NCBI GenBank assembly: GCA_019671135.1 | Contig: JAHRHY010000017.1 | Span: 1,116,001-1,180,000 of the forward strand | Direction: 5' to 3' | From: Linnemannia hyalina | Taxonomy: Eukaryota > Mortierellomycota > Mortierellomycetes > Mortierellales > Mortierellaceae | DNA: 64,000 bases | Part shown: in pieces, positions 9,900 to 21,903 of the stretch | Numbering within the stretch: the first letter of the stretch is position 1 | Layout of the letters: the number at the start of each line of letters is the position of its first letter | The notes under the pieces: generated by a model | Seen by the model: the letters and a program-made list of their open reading frames with translations, nothing else | What the model was told of the DNA's origin: nothing | Database searches by the model: none | Position numbers and translations under genes: made by a program

Positions 9900-12800
9900 T
9901 TATGCTCGCGATCGCTTAGCTTGGATCATGAACACATTGGGCACCCCAATCTCGGGCTATGTATTCATCAGAAAAGTAGATAACCAGTTAGCCACCAATT
10001 TTCGCACCGAAAGAAAATATCTCTCCCTTCAACAGCAGCTTACAAAGCATACCTTCTCGGAGATGGCAGCGGAGAGGTCGTCGGATCGACGTCTTCGGTG
10101 GCCATGGCGCATAGTCCCGGCATCAGCCTGTCCCTGTCCAGTATGTGGCAGCTCTCCTTCCATAGCAATGGCTAACGTCTCAACCTGATCCGCAGCCTGG
10201 ACACCATTGTCCTCCCATTCGTTAGGATGCTTCTCCCACTGTTCATCCGACTCCTTCTCTCCAGCAGGCTCCTCAGCATCCTGGCGACATCTAAAAAAGC
10301 CGCACCCAACATCCCACGCTTCCCGACACACCCAACAGAAGCGATGTCCACACAGCATACAATCCATCTTGTTGCATCCATCGTCTCGGTGAATCAGAAT
10401 GCAGCAGTTGGGGCACGGGTTCGTATTGGCCAGCTTCCATTGCATCGTCCCTGTATCCAAGTCCGATCGCTCCTTGCCCTTGTATCCCATCGAGCCGAAC
10501 TGTGAGCAGCTCTCGACCTTGCTAGTCCGACTTCGTCGGGGCGTGGGTGTGTTGGTCGTAATGACTGATCTCATGTGCTCAAAGCATGTCTCTGACTCGT
10601 GGTGGCTCGATACTCCACACTGCAAACACAATTCCAGATCGCAGTAGTTGCTACCATATCGATTAAAGAAGCGAATGCTTTTAAATTAGTGCACGGACCA
10701 ACCACTGACGTCATTGACAATAACAGCACGAGAGCAATACTTACCACCAGTCCCAACGACACCAGCGCACATGCAAGAACTGGAGTTCTTTCCACTGCTC
10801 AGGCCGAACCTCCAGACTCAGCAAGTCCTTGCTAAAGCGTACCAAAGCCTTCTTCACCTCCAGTTGACGTTTGCTCTCTGCACGAGTAACAATCTTGGAG
10901 CGGTCGGCGATCGTCCGTTTCGGTATCCTGACAGTCTCGATCGTGACTCCGCCGCAGAGATCCGTGCCGGCGACTTTGCCAGATTCGGACATTCTTGTAA
11001 CTGCAGTGGAGGTGCCCAGATGGCCATACGCTTCCGATTCGTCCATGGCGTCGGTTCGAGGCACCGCCTCGACCCTGTCGTTCTGCTCTGGAAATTTCAG
11101 GTCAAACAGCTCGATCAACGACACCATCAAATCCTTGTACATCTCCAGAACGCCAGTTGCCGTAACAGGCTGCTGCTGTTTCCGTTGGAACAATGAGCTC
11201 GGGACGGATCTGTAGGCCAAATCTAGATGAGGGTGAGCTGGGCGCGCACCGAGATGCTGCTGAAAGCCGACTGAGTGACCTCCTCTTGGCGCTTCGTGGC
11301 CTCCTGACTGAATCATCCGATCGTTCGAGTGTTGGCCAGGGTTAGCTGGAGGCGGTGCCGGTACCAGTGGCGCAGATCCTCCTCCCAGAGCGCGCATGGC
11401 CAGACTTGAAAAGTACGACTGGGCCATTGAAGGAATTGTGACTGCGTTGCCTTGAGGAGTACCGCACATAGATCGATAGTCCTTGATGAATTGCTGGACG
11501 AGTCCCTGTGCTCGGATATCGCGCTTCGAGAGTCCAGTGCCGCTAAGCTTGTGTCGCTTGCATCCATCCATTGACGAAAATATCGTAGACGCGGACGACG
11601 TTGTCGAGGATGCCTCGGGATTCAGACCTCCCAAGAACAAGAGCGACTTCAGCTGCTTCAGGAGAGCTTCGAACAAAGGCAGTAAATCTTGTGAAGGCAG
11701 ACCCAGAATCGATTGCTTGACACCGGAAATGGCGACCTCGTTGTCGCATCCGTTGCAGAAGCGTGAGAATGAGCGATACGGCTGGTTGTACTGCTGATAT
11801 TGAGCGAGCGTTGCCTGGTCCACATACTAATGAGAGTTGAAACGAAGAAGAGTAAAGGGTAGGTTAACACAAGCGACAAGAGTGACGGTATTGATCCCGA
11901 GGGCAAGTGACATGCGGCTAATTTTTTTTGTAGAGGAGAAGGAAGAGATTCGAGTAGTTTTTATACCTTGGACCATTCCGCGAGAGGGAGGGGATCTTGG
12001 CAGACAGGGCACTTGATCTTTGTAACGTCTAGTCCCCAGGAGTTGCTGACGACCTCTTTGACGTATCTATTTTTGCAGGATACGCAGGTACGATAACAAA
12101 TGCTGTGTCAGTAACAGATTTCGGAATATGTCCATGTGTTGTTGTTTGGATAGGTGCTCTGCTGCGTGGTTGTGTAATAAAAAGGTATATCTGCGCGTCG
12201 TACGAACTGGTTTTTTTTCCCGGTTTGTTTGGTATGTGATGAGGAAGGGGGTGAGAAGAGCATTTAAGCCCGGTCCAATCAGACACCCGATATCAAATGA
12301 CCTGCAATTCATACAACATGGTTCACCATTTTTGTTGGTTAAAGTTGACTAGTGTTGTGCATCCATGAAGAAGGGCTGGTACTTACTTTTGGAAGCAATC
12401 TCTGCAGAACTGGTCTCGGCACATCTCCAGGCAAAAGTCCAGCCGGGAGTCAAAGCAGATCGAGCATCGCAGGAGATAGTACTCCATTTCATTCGACATT
12501 GCGTCGCCCTCTGATTCGTCGTCGCTGCCGTGGTCGTATTCGTGATCATGCTCGTGCTCATGGCTGTGTTTGTGGTTGTGATGTTGTTCGTGGTATTGCT
12601 GTTCGCTGCCATAGTCCATGGTTGGCTCGGCGCTGTTGATGTGTCCTGGCAAGGGTTGGCGGAATTGGAGCTGTTGCTGCTGCTGTGTCTGTGTCTGTTG
12701 TGGTGGAACAACAGCATGTTGGTTGAAATGGGATCGATGAGGGGATGCCTGTGTCTGTGTTCTAGCTGCTGCTGTAATAGTTGATGTTGAGGAGGATGAC

Positions 12801-14662
12801 GAGGCGGATGAAGACGAGGCCAGGCTCCAGGGCGCTTGTTGTTGTGGTGGTAGTGGGAGAGGAGGAGGACGAGGAAGAGGGAAGGCGACTCTGAAGCTGG
12901 AGGACGAGCCCCCAGTCACATTGGATGACGATGATGAAGAGGATGATGATGACATGGTCGTCTGTCTTGTTGTCGTTGTTACTGTTGTTTGGGTATGGGT
13001 CGAAGTAGAGTTGCTTCTAAAGTGTCGACGACGTGTGCTTGCTGGAGTAGAAGGAGAGGAAGGAGAGGATGAAAAGAAGGAGAATAGAAACGAAGGTGAT
13101 GATGGTTTTGATATTGTTGATGAAGTGGTGTTTTTGATGAGGTTGTTGTTGTTGGTTGCGATTCTTGATGTCTTCTCGGGAGAGGAGGAAGAAAAAGAAG
13201 AGGATTGTGGACGATTGGAAGAAGAGGGAGAAGACGAGGCGATCAGGCTGAGGATCTGAAAGATACTCAGGGGGAGAACGAGACCTGGGGTCAGACAAAC
13301 GAGGAGCGGGAGAGAGTAAGCCACAAAGAGACTCTGAAGTGACCAGGACTGGAGGTGGGAGAGAAGTGCTCGCTGGAGAAGGAACGGTAACGAGCCACGA
13401 CTCCTACAGGTAGTGTAGGTGGAGGAGGAGTGGTGACAGCAACAGGTAGGGTTGAAGGGGATGAAGAAGAGGTCTATGGGGCAACAATAATGGCTGAGGA
13501 GACTAGTAGGGTGATCCTTTTCCGTTGTAGTGGTACTTGGCGGGGAGGCGATGACAACCAGTCGGAAGGGAAAGAGAAAAGAAAGCGAAAGAGGGCCAAG
13601 ACCGAAGAGGAAGGGAGCTGTCTGTCGTCTGAAAGCAAGGGAAAGGGTCAGACCGGAATTGTCAGCAGGTGATAGCAGTCGTCTTTGTCCTTGTCTTTGT
13701 CCTTGTTCTTGCCGTTCTTGCCGTTCTTGTTGTTGATATGGACCCTTATTATTGATAGTATTCGCACGAGGGGCTGCAGCAGTGGGAGAAAGAAGGGACA
13801 GAGGAGTAGGATGATGAAGCTCTTCCTGCACTTGTTCTTGTTCTGGTGAGAGTGGTTGTCGGGAGCGAGGGTGAGTCTCTTTGGTATCGAAGGGTACAAC
13901 TAGTAGTAAGCTAATGTTGTTGCTGTCGTGTGTCGTCGTCGATTCGTCTTGTTGTTCTGGCGCAGTCTTTGCAGCAGGAGGGGCAGCAGCAGTAGGAGCG
14001 ATGTCGTTGGGTGATGCAGCAACACTACTCGCAGGTACTGGTGGGGACGAATGAGTTGACAGCGACAAGGACGATATCGAAGAAGAAGGAAGAAGAGGTA
14101 ATGTCAATGAAGGAAAAAGGGAAGGAAGCGAATGAGAATGAGAATGGGGAAGAGGGGGAGGGGAAGTGGGAGAAGAGGGGGAAGAGGGGGAAGAGGAAGA
14201 AGAAGAAGGAAAAGAAGGAAGAGTCAAAGACGAGGAGAGCAATAGAGAAGCAGTCGTGGTTGCAGTTGTAGTTGAGGGTGGCAATGATGGTGAGGGTGGG
14301 AGTGGCAAAGGACAAGAAACAGAAGGACTCGCGACTGAGCGTGCTTCCGTGGCTGGCGTTGAAGGTGACTGTCCGGGTAAAGGGAGGTGTATGGGTGCAG
14401 ATGTAGAGGAGGGAGTCATAGTTGTCGTACTCGCTGTCGAGGAAGGAGCAAAGGAAAGGGACAAAGAAGTGTCTATTGCCGGTGTAGTTGTAGAAGAAGA
14501 CTCGACTTGGCTCTTTGCCTCAAGAAGGGGTTTATTGTCGTTGCTGGTGTCATCGACCAAGGTTGACCACGACGATAGCAGGAGCACGCCCTGTTCGCCC
14601 TGTTCCACTGCCTCGCTTGTTGCCATCGACTTGATGTCTTGTTCTCCGTTTTCACTGTTCAT
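9900..14662 (-). CDS. RBR-type E3 ubiquitin ligase with long low-complexity N-terminus
   Basis: Predicted RING-between-RING ligase that takes ubiquitin from an E2 onto its own cysteine before passing it to substrate. Exons 14662-12387, 12066-11967, 11826-10745, 10677-10053 and 9956-9900 join in phase to give 1379 residues. RING1 starts at about residue 733 (CSIC, then CRDQFCRDC, with CPVC in the next exon). An IBR-like Cys/His region follows (FCNGCDNEV, then YCDLELCLQCG). RING2 begins at about residue 1241 (CPNC, RDDGCNKMDC, CGHRFCWVC); Cys 1254 in the DGC motif aligns with the catalytic cysteine of HHARI and Parkin. Residues 1-700 are mostly Ser/Pro/Thr homopolymers with one hydrophobic stretch. 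The last 57-nt exon adds 18 residues ending KRSRA and has a GCTAAC branch point. Substrate and subfamily are unknown. Confidence 0.9.
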
Positions 14663-15948
14663 TGCTCACTTGAGTAAAGTTGAGTGTGTGACTGGGTAGG
14701 TTTCTGGGTTGCTGTCTCGTCCTGTGCTGTGCCCAGAGAGAGCGTTACAAAAAAATTGTGTTCCAAGTTTGGTGGCAAAGAGACTCCTTGTCTGGGTTTG
14801 GAGCAAAAAAAAAGTGAGGTGGAGAGCTGTGGAGGTTAAATGAACTGGAGAGGCGAGCAAGAATGAAGACTGGAGTGAATGAATGAGGAAAAGAAAGAGG
14901 AAAGAATACATGCATCTCTTCCAAGGCCTGCTTTGTTTATATGTCCAAGCCTATTCCACAACATACACGCGCTCACAGAGAAAAAAAGGGGCCGCCTCCC
15001 TTCACATCTCTCCTTTCTCCCTCTGTGCATGTCATTCCGCCCCTTCCAGTCCCACCGCAGTCTAGTGATGTTCCTTCTCCTTCTTAACCCCTCTGATCTC
15101 ACCGTCACCGCTAATCCCACTCCTACCATTCCCCCCAGGGTTCGGACCAATTCATCATCTTATTCACCCGGCAAAGACCGGAGCGCTAAGCAGTGAAAAG
15201 GACAGGCAGTAAGGCATTGGATATAGGGCATGAACCAAGAAAGAAATCGATGCCGACGATGGACATGAAGGGAGGACAAAAGAGGGGGGGATCATTGTCA
15301 CGAGCACGTTGAACAAGGGGCGTGCGCGCGCATTCACTCCCAGGCCAACACACGCAAAAGTCCAGTTCGCAGAACTCGGGCTTGGGCATTCGCAATAAGA
15401 ATGACCACGGGAAGGAACCACGAGCTATTGTTTCTCGTACTACATCTCTCGTCTGCAAGTTCCGGAGAAAGAAGATTCCAGACAGGGTCAGAGACGAGGG
15501 GGGGGGAAGGGGTACCGAAAAACCTAGTGATTAGATGCAATTGGGACAGAATGGGCATAGTCATAGTAGTATTGAATCGTTGATTTTTTTTATTTCTCTC
15601 GAAAAAGACGATACAACGAATGCCCAAGGATGAAAACAGTATCGAGCTAGATCTATTATCATCATCGATAAATAGAGAGAGAGAGAGAGAGAGAGAGGAA
15701 TGGATCTGGATGTTAATGCCTTTTTCATCTTGAAAAAAGAAGAGTGAACAAAAAACAGAAACCAAACTTCTGGCACTTTGTGGCGAAAAAGAAATATAAA
15801 ATCAGGAAAACGAAGGTTGTCCACATGTAGGTTCGGACAATGTAGATAAGTTTTGATGCATCATTTTTAAAACGTAATTCTTAACCGCCACAAAAGATAA
15901 GGATGAATGGTTCACTTGTTCAACGGATGAAAAACAAGAACTTACAGT
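14663..15948. other. Intergenic region between RBR ligase and RPS18
   Basis: Presumed promoter of the RBR gene on the left and 3' UTR of RPS18 on the right. It holds a (GA)n run at 15674-15697, a G run at 15501-15507 and pyrimidine-rich DNA at about 14990-15080. I saw no coding signal, and the overlapping open frames have no domain. Confidence 0.6.
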
Positions 15949-17522
15949 TTACTTCTTCTTGGAGACACCGACGACGCGACCGCGACGACCAGTGGTCTTG
16001 GTGTGCTGACCACGGACACGGACGCCCCAGTAGTGACGGAGACCACGATGGGCACGGATCTTCTTGAGACGCTCCAAATCCTCACGCATCTGGTTGTCGA
16101 GACCGTTAGCCAAAAGCTGGGTGTACTTTCCATCAGTGAAGTTCTTCTGTCTGTTAAGGAACCACTGGGGAACCTTGTACTGGGTGGGGTTCTGCATGAT
16201 GGTGACGAGGCGCTCGAGCTCTTCGTTGGTAAGCTCACCGGCTCTATTTGAGGGGTGGAAAGGGGGAATGAAATGATGGTCAACCTCTTGGTCCATGATA
16301 ACGTGAAAAAGGGGATTCCTGGGTCCAATGTGTGATTGCGTATTGAAAATATATCACTGATTTCCAAAGTCGTATCGATGTGGTGTTTGGCAGTAGCAGT
16401 TGTTGACGGCGGTGTTGAACGAAGGAGTCGTCTGAAAGTATTTGCTCCTTGGCATAAAACGATACGGACTGACCCCAGAGTCCTTTCTTCTGTCGCGTTC
16501 AGTTGTCGAAGGCACTCTCGTGCTGTTGCCTTGTGAGTCTCTGGCACAAATTGAAGATAGGTTCCTGATGACCAGTGGATCAGGTCTTGTGGGAGTGATA
16601 GTGGAAGTGGCAGTATGTTCCTGTATCAATGCTTCCGGCCTTCGTAAAGAAAAGCGACAACTGCTAGATCAATAGCTGTAGCTGTTGCTGGTGTGTCGAC
16701 ACTGTTGTTTGTCGTCACTTGTTAACCGCTGCCACGCCACTGTTCTGACTCTCAATGCGTATCCAGCTCTGCAGTCGTAGATGCTAAAAAGTAGCACGCA
16801 CCTCTTCTTCAAGTCGATATCAGCCTTCTTGCAGACCAAGTTGGCATAACGACGACCGACACCCTTGATGTTAGTCTATTATGTTTCGGAAAAATAAAGA
16901 ATAAATATAAAAAGTTAGAGAACGGCCTCAAGGACTAAAACACACAAGTCCACAACCAAAAAAAAGATGTTGGGTTTGCCTTACCATGGCGAACATGATC
17001 TTAGTCTTGCCCTCCACGTTCGTGTTAAGGACACGAAGAATGTGCTGGAACTGGCCTTTCTCAGGAACAAGGAGAGACTGTTGGTTGTCGGAAGTACATG
17101 GGGAGAGTAGGGGAATCCAGAGTTAGCGAAGTTGATCTTTTCTTTGAACTGAAAAAGAGAGGTCTTCCCGTAGTGATGTTGTGTTGGGGTTCTGATGGGT
17201 TGTAGTAGAAGTGACAAGTTGATCTCTGTCATCCCGTAGGCGAGTACCCCATCCTGCCAAAGCGTATTTCCGTTCAAGTTCATCACGCCTCCCAAGCCCT
17301 CCGAGGGAGCAACAGACGGCAATGATATTTTGGGCATGAATTCTCCATGGCCAAAGTATCCTGCGTGTTTTTGCGAGTAGTTTGGTGGTGTTCCGGGGGT
17401 GTAAGTGGTTGTTGAGGTGATCGATGGATTTGGGTAGTATCGGTGTTTGACGATGTCCGGATGGATGGTTGGTTTCATGGCTCTGTAGCGGTTTCCCTCC
17501 TCATTTTTTGATGCGCTACCAT
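15949..17522 (-). CDS. RPS18: 40S ribosomal protein S18 (uS13)
   Basis: Component of the small-subunit head that contacts 5S rRNA/uL5 and P-site tRNA. Exons 17077-16985, 16875-16802 and 16243-15949 join in phase, starting [20 protein letters not shown] and going on with [40 protein letters not shown] and [18 protein letters not shown], ending VGVSKKK. These are diagnostic of eukaryotic uS13. The protein lacks only its start methionine. The best first exon is an ATG at 17522-17520 followed directly by GTAGCG, giving 154 residues, the usual length. That exon is inferred and its donor is weak. The other junctions are firm. The gene is divergent from RPL19. Confidence 0.93.
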
Positions 17523-18316
17523 AATGAAAAAAATGAAAGAGGGTGTGTCGATTCTCCGCTGGGCCAATTTATCGCAACGCAGTGTTCGTGACTGTTTATT
17601 TAGCTCTCTCCATCGTGCTCATCTCTACTTCTCTACTTCTACTTTGGTCAATTTGCACTTTGTGATTGAGCTTGTATCTTGCTATTACTCGTTCACTTGC
17701 ATGTTTGCTGGGGTTGATCGCCTTGCCTTACAAGAGGATGAGGGTAACGAGGAACGAAGCGCCTTAATGTCCCTTCGGATGCTGAGTTTGCTCTCACCAA
17801 AAGTAGCTCGTTACCCTCGAACCGCAACTTTGAATTAGGTGCTCGGTCTGTTCTGCTTCGGTGTTCATGTCTTTGCCCTCCTACCTTGGGAGGCATGCTT
17901 CATTCCAGCTCGATTATCGATTTAAATCTCTTACAAAAAGTAGACGAGGTGGAGGTGTGAAGGTAGCAACACTTTTGCCGTTGACTATCAACAGATAAGT
18001 GATGACCTATTTGGGGGACAGGTCACACACATCTAGGGCCGATATGATTGCAATTGGACACAGAATGGCCCACGATTGAAGGGTAGCTATTGCCGCTACA
18101 GTTCAATTGAAAGAGATAACAATAAAGACATATGTTTTCTTTTTGTTTCCTTCGCCCAGTTGTGAAGTGTCGCGTGGGGCAAGGAGAAGTTCTCCATCCC
18201 TCCCCCCCACAAGGAGTGACGTAGTCATTCTGAGCACGTGATGTTCAATCTTGTTTGAAGTTCTTGGCCGGTGTGAGTTTTCGCTCATCCTTTTTCTCAA
18301 ATTTTATTGAATCAAC
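17523..18316. promoter_or_regulatory. Shared divergent promoter of RPS18 and RPL19
   Basis: About 0.8 kb separates the presumed start codons of two ribosomal protein genes transcribed away from each other. It contains the 12-mer GAGGGTAACGAG at 17740-17751 and its exact reverse complement at 17807-17818, 55 bp apart. The core GGGTAAC resembles binding sites of Myb-like general regulatory factors such as yeast Reb1 (CGGGTAA). Binding is inference. No gene is visible in the interval. Confidence 0.55.
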
Positions 18317-20102
18317 ATGTAATACCCAGATTCGGGAAGAGAGAGAGGGCAACTACCACTACTGAACGGGAAGCACAGGGAGACAGGAATTATGGCCGAT
18401 CAACTAGTTTGGATTAACAACTCGAGTTTTTCGGATCAACAGGAGCGTAAAGAAGTGAGGGTCATGGCGTTATTTTGATCCATCACCCTTCATAGAGGGA
18501 ATTCAACATTTGACATTCTGGGAATTCGACTTCATCCGATTCCCAGTGGACCCCATCATCCAGAACCCATGACCTCTTGACCTTCGAAAAGTCCTTCGAC
18601 ACCGCTTCAGCAATCACCTTCGACCACTTCGACGCCTGGGTATACTTCTCATTTACAACAGAACTACAAGGAACCAACAGCCTAAAAGAAAAGAGTTTCA
18701 ACAATAGCGTGACTGACCTTCCGTCACACCCACTCTCTCTCTCTTTCGTTTAACCAACAGGGTTTCTTTGAACAGTCAGAAACGTTTGGCCGCCGCCGTC
18801 TTGAAGTGCGGACAGCGCAAGATTTGGCTCGACCCTAACGAGGTCACTGAGATTGCCAACGCCAACTCTCGTAAGTTGTGGATGCCTCACCCCTCTCTCT
18901 CCTAGCGGGACCCTCCCCTTTTCTCTGTTTTGTAGTCAGTGTCAGGAGTGCTTTGGTGGGCGAGCCCAGGGATGCCGGGACCAATTGTCCAAACCGGCAG
19001 CACTCGCTCGCCCACACATATATTTATCCCTGCTGGCGCCACCGACATGGACAGACATCGTCAACACCCACCATTTTACTTGTTATCAGGAGACCATGCA
19101 TACAGGAGGAAGAGCAAGTCGGACGGACTAGGCGCAATGTTGGGTTCACGGGGTGACTGAATTTCCGCAGCAAGGGTCCTGTCGAGATTTGGTGTGATAC
19201 TGAACTCATCATACTTGAATGGAATGCTGCCATTCTATTGCTCCTCTCGTTCGACATACGCCCAACTTCCCCCCTCCTTCAACCAGCCAAAGGAGAAGCC
19301 TGGACTTTTGTTTGTTTGTCTCTGGCGAGATTTTGGTTATCAGGACATTATGGGAAACACTGGCGCGATGCCTATCTCCCTTTGCAGCTTCCCCCGCAGC
19401 CCGCAGTTTTTGTGTTCACGGGACAGACAGAGGGAGAGGCCCTAGCGCCGGCGCAATCAACAGGGCACATATCAGCACCTTTTCAAATCCCACCAACTAT
19501 CACCAATCAACCAACCGCCAACTGGCGTAACCACCAACACCCTCTTCAAATCACAACGCACTTTCAAGACATTGGAGGCATTGTATTAACTCACAATACA
19601 CCCTTTACTTTTTTCCAACCGTGTTCCAATAGGCCAGAACATCCGCAAGCTCGTCAAGGATGGTCTCATCATCAAGAAGCCCCAGACCATGCACTCGCTC
19701 TTCCGTCACCGCGAGAAGCTCGCTGCCAAGCGCGCTGGTCGTCACTCTGGCACCGGTAAGCGTCAGGGTACCGCCGAGGCCCGTATGCCCACCACCGTCA
19801 TCTGGATGCGCCGCCAGCGTGTCCTCCGTCGTCTCCTCCGCAAGTACCGCGAGACCGGCAAGATCGACCGTCACTTGTACCACGTCTTGTACATGAAGGC
19901 CAAGGGTAACGTCTTCAAGAACAAGCGTGTCTTGATGGAGTACATCCACAAGGTCAAGGCCGAGAAGCTCCGTGCCAAGTTGATCTCCGACCAGGCCGAG
20001 GCCCACCGCAACAAGACCAAGGCTGCCCGCACTCGTCGCAACGAGCGTGTCGCCGAGAAGCGCGCTGCCTTTACCGGTACCGAGGCCGAGAAGAAGAAGT
20101 AA
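18317..20102 (+). CDS. RPL19: 60S ribosomal protein L19 (eL19)
   Basis: Large-subunit protein with a long C-terminal helix that forms an intersubunit bridge. Exons 18761-18870 and 19633-20102 are certain: [37 protein letters not shown], then [35 protein letters not shown] and a basic C-terminus ending TEAEKKK. Exon 2 begins with one nucleotide that must complete the start codon (AT|G). The best upstream match is AT followed by GTAATA at 18317-18318, giving about 193 residues, which is normal for the family. The 762-nt second intron has no recognisable content. Intron 1 carries a coding-like fragment on the other strand (18483-18704). Confidence 0.94.
18483..18704 (-). pseudogene. Coding-like fragment inside RPL19 intron 1, antisense
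   Basis: Open frame of 73 codons on the strand opposite RPL19. From about codon 16 it has ordinary protein composition and G/C-ending codons: [20 protein letters not shown], then [19 protein letters not shown], and a TGA stop after NSLYEG. Just upstream on its strand is TTCTTTTAG followed by an in-frame continuation, which looks like a splice acceptor. This suggests the last exon of a gene, or a fragment of one, inserted in the intron. I do not recognise the family. It may be a relic of a multicopy gene or transposon. It could also be a live gene whose other exons I failed to find, although RPL19 exon 2 begins only about 60 bp away. Confidence 0.4.
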
Positions 20103-20479
20103 ATTATTATTATTTTTTTGCTCCTTGTTATCCAATCTCTTACCAAAAACAAACAAACCAAATTCCATCCACCTTATCAAATTTGAGAACATTAAATTTG
20201 CTTCGTTTCGCAATATATTGTTGGCACTTGTTGTTTTGTCGCATGTTTGCGAGAGTGAGCATGGGGGGGGATGGTGTGAAAGCAGGGAGAGCAAAGGCGA
20301 TTGGTCTTCACAGATGAGTGTCAAGAGAACAATTGAAGGTGTGAGGTAAACAAAATTTTGGTACAAGTCAATGACAAGGATGGCGAGGCTATTTCAATGC
20401 AGAATTTAGTTTATTATTAAAAAAAACGTTACGTCGTTCGTTTAAGAGTAGTCCTGGCACAAAAAAAAAAGTATCCGCA
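20103..20479. other. Convergent spacer RPL19 / SARAF
   Basis: 3' UTRs of the two convergent genes. A and T runs are present. No coding signal. Confidence 0.6.
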
Positions 20480-21903
20480 CTATCGTCGTCGAGTGCCTCC
20501 AAAACCAGTGGCGGTCCGTGTAGGTCTTGAGCTCGACCCCGACGACGACGAACCACCTCCCATCCCACTTCCTCCGGAGTAAGACCCATACGACGACGAA
20601 CCCCATGATGATGAGGACGGTGAGGCATTCGCACCTGCGTAAGCAGAGGAAGGGTCGGCGTAGGCGTTTGCCTGTGCCTGTTGACGGTTCCGGTTCTGTG
20701 TGGCCATATACGCTCCCAGACCTCCTAAACCCACGCCGGACCAGAACCCTGGTCTGAATCCTCCTGTTTCTGCCGTTGACGATGCTAAAATATAATTGGA
20801 AGAAATAGATGAAGAATCTGTCAGTCTTGTTGCTAAATAAGGTGCGAGTGCAATGCAATAATGCAGAGGGTAATTATTCGTGAGTCGAATCCATACCTGA
20901 AGGTTTGTACTGGTTGCTCGGGTTCCATCCACCGCCGCCGCCGCCGCCGCCACCAAATCCACCGCCACCGCCGCCATGTCCGCCAGACGATCTGTAAGGT
21001 GGTGGCGGGTCATCGTTCCTGGCATCTTCCCGATAATGCTGGAAACAGTTCTTCAAGAACGAGTACAAGATTAAACAGACGACACCGATCCATGTCCCGA
21101 GGTATAGCAGCTCCACCAATGACTGTCTCTTTGCTATTTTTTCGTCCAATCGCATCCAGAAACAATGAGAAGGAAGGATGATGAGCAATTGAACAGGTCA
21201 TAAACAAGGAAAGTATGCCCACTATCAATCAAGATGCTCCGTTCTTACCTCGACGGGTCCACTCGTTAAAGGCAGGATTCTTCCACGTATTCCCCCCGTG
21301 ATTGTTATTTGTATTATACCGGACATTGGTATACTGCAGTTTATACTCGAGTCCGCAACTGCCCTTGAGGACATAAGGATCATCCGGGTGGGTGTAGCCC
21401 TCACAAAAGACATCCAGCTGTCCGAACCGCAGGTTGTCTGGTAGATCAGCCTGGCATTTCCATTGCACGTCGCTCCCATCGAATCCTGCATTCGTGCATT
21501 GCACCACCTCTAATTTAAGGTCATTGAAGCAATAAGGAAAGGTAGGAAAAGAAACGGTTAATAGACTTGAAATGGAAAAAGTGAAAGTTCGAGGCTGGCG
21601 GTGTCTAGAAGAACTGAAATGAAAAATACCAGGCTCAAAGTCGCCACAGGCGTTGCCGCCGACACACTTGATCTGGGGGACGGGACTGGTCCTCCGGCCG
21701 GTGGTCATACGACCCTGGTGCAGGGTCAATGTCTGCACATCCTTGAGAAGAACCTTCTTGTGGTTGTTGTTTCCGAACGCAGAGACGGTCGAGGTGGTTG
21801 TGGCGAGGAGACAGGCGGCGGTGGCGAGCGCTAGTATTGTTGGAGAGAGGAGACGGCGGCGTTGTGATGGCATCTTGTTCTTCTTGGTCCTGCGTCCTGT
21901 CAT
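20480..21903 (-). CDS. SARAF: SARAF-like ER membrane protein (store-operated Ca2+ entry regulator family)
   Basis: Single-pass ER membrane protein; the animal homolog binds STIM and promotes slow inactivation of store-operated calcium entry. Exons 21873(or 21903)-21630, 21509-21249, 21133-20897 and 20784-20480 join in phase to give 348 or 358 residues. An N-terminal signal peptide (basic RRR, then LSPTILALATAACLLATT) is followed by a Cys-rich luminal domain: KCVGGNACGDFEPEVVQC, VQWKCQADLP, LRFGQLDVFCEGYTHPDDPY and SCGLEYKLQYT. One TM helix follows (VELLYLGTWIGVVCLILYSF), then a cytosolic tail with PPPPYR, Gly runs and Ser/Gly-rich sequence. Luminal spacing and order match SARAF (TMEM66). Fungi lack obvious STIM/Orai, so the fungal role is open. 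The choice between the two ATGs is unresolved. Confidence 0.9.

Noticed and set aside
14025..14699. Long acidic/basic open frames on the + strand opposite the RBR N-terminus
   Set aside because: They are antisense shadows of the Ser/Pro-rich coding exon.
18483..18704. Weak resemblance of the RPL19 intron fragment to Tctex-type dynein light chain (W-x-x-x-I/V-E/A pattern)
   Set aside because: The diagnostic IMQKNGAGLH-type block and spacing are missing.
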